Origin: Pontibacter aydingkolensis
Lineage (GTDB): Bacteria; Bacteroidota; Bacteroidia; Cytophagales; Hymenobacteraceae
Direction of reading: 5' to 3'
Assembly (NCBI RefSeq): GCF_019443125.1
Contig: NZ_JAHYXK010000005.1
Location: 62,001-126,000, forward strand
Length of the DNA stretch: 64,000 bases
Position numbers and translations under genes: made by a program
Shown: one piece after another, positions 63,695 through 64,000 of the stretch
Layout: every line of letters begins with the position of its first letter
Position numbering within the stretch: position 1 is the first letter of the stretch
The notes under the pieces: model-generated
Told to the model about the DNA's origin: nothing
Database searches by the model: none
Seen by the model: the letters and a program-made list of their open reading frames with translations, nothing else

Positions 63695-64000
63695 GTAGAG
63701 ACGCAATACCTTGCGTCTTGTTTGCTACAGGGCAGTAGGTTTGGTTATTTGTGGTTGGTTATTCGTTGTTCGATCCTGGTTTTTTATTGTTTCCATAGCG
63801 CAAGTGTTAAACGAAGTGTCACTTGTGCTGGTGCATGGTGTCAAGTCTTCAGACTTGCGGGAGTATGGAGTATGGATTTATACTTTGTCAGATGGTAAAG
63901 TATAAACATATACTTTGCAGAAGTTGAAAGTATGGCTCACGGAAGTCTGAAGACTTCCCTACATAACGCGTCACAAGTCACCGCTACGCTGAAGACTTGC
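63695..64000 (-). repeat. Composite intergenic repeat, copy B (runs off the window)
   Basis: In reverse complement it aligns with copy A at 40397-40550: GCAAGTCTTCAGCGTAGCGG, GAAGTCTTCAGACTTCCGTG followed by AGCCATA, and GTAGCAAACAAGACGCAAGG followed by TATTGCGTCT. It has extra middle sequence, including a further CAAGTCTTCAGACTTG hairpin and several AAGTATA heptamers. The 347 bases after the site-2 protease gene hold nothing else I can support. Confidence 0.72.

Overview
This 64 kb window is a piece of a Bacteroidota chromosome, most likely from the Cytophagales family Hymenobacteraceae (Pontibacter or a near relative). This rests on the type IX secretion/gliding genes (porP-gldKLMN and sprE), SusC-style TonB receptor architecture, Bacteroidota-type TAnnTTTG promoter boxes, weak Shine-Dalgarno signals and many lineage-typical lipoproteins. 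The assignment comes from reading protein sequences, not from a database search. There are no rRNA or tRNA genes, no CRISPR array, and no intact transposase or phage gene.

Layout. 0-2.9 kb: F0 half of the ATP synthase operon on the minus strand (atpZ, a small membrane protein, atpB, atpE, atpF, start of atpH). 3.2-10.2 kb: sprE/porW, a class A penicillin-binding protein and uvrC. 10.3-19.1 kb: porP-gldK-gldL-gldM-gldN, preceded by hemD, a DUF4271 membrane protein and a WecA/MraY-type transferase. 19.2-24.0 kb: lipB and a small partner, yraN, a MORN-like lipoprotein and htpG. 24.2-29.1 kb: a likely metal-uptake island with a His-rich exported peptide, a ZnuD-like TonB receptor, two tandem paralogous lipoproteins and a third decayed copy. 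29-41 kb: housekeeping and accessory genes (YdeI-like, MFS, DUF4286, GNAT, acyl-ACP thioesterase, prolyl oligopeptidase, 2OG-Fe(II) oxygenase, nucleotidyltransferase, lemA-TPM-TPM). 41.4-45.5 kb: a hybrid histidine kinase (HK-REC-HPt) facing a sigma-54 response regulator tail to tail. 45.6-55.4 kb: two small exported proteins, polA, an SGNH hydrolase lipoprotein with a FadL-type porin, a thioredoxin-reductase-like enzyme, cyanophycinase and a fatty acid hydroxylase. 55.4-56.6 kb: a gene-poor stretch with tandem activator-like sites, a sigma-54-like -24 box, two tiny exported peptides, large inverted repeats and a possible regulator remnant. 56.6-63.7 kb: a beta-barrel-like protein, an S9 peptidase, an NTF2-like protein, arfB, an ASRT-family protein with a GH13 enzyme, and a site-2 protease with CBS domains.

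Three layers of structure are not explained by genes. First, the heptamer AAGTATA (TATACTT) occurs roughly 145 times by my eye count over both strands, more than ten times what base composition predicts. It lies in coding and intergenic DNA and in several reading frames, with seven palindromic AAGTATACTT copies and a 13-bp-period triplet. It is scarce in the atp and gld clusters. Second, a composite intergenic repeat occurs at 40.4 kb and, inverted, at 63.7-64.0 kb, and an unrelated-looking 131-bp inverted-repeat element lies at 37.0 kb. Third, the 55.4-56.6 kb locus looks like a sigma-54-controlled small-peptide system and is the best candidate here for something undescribed.
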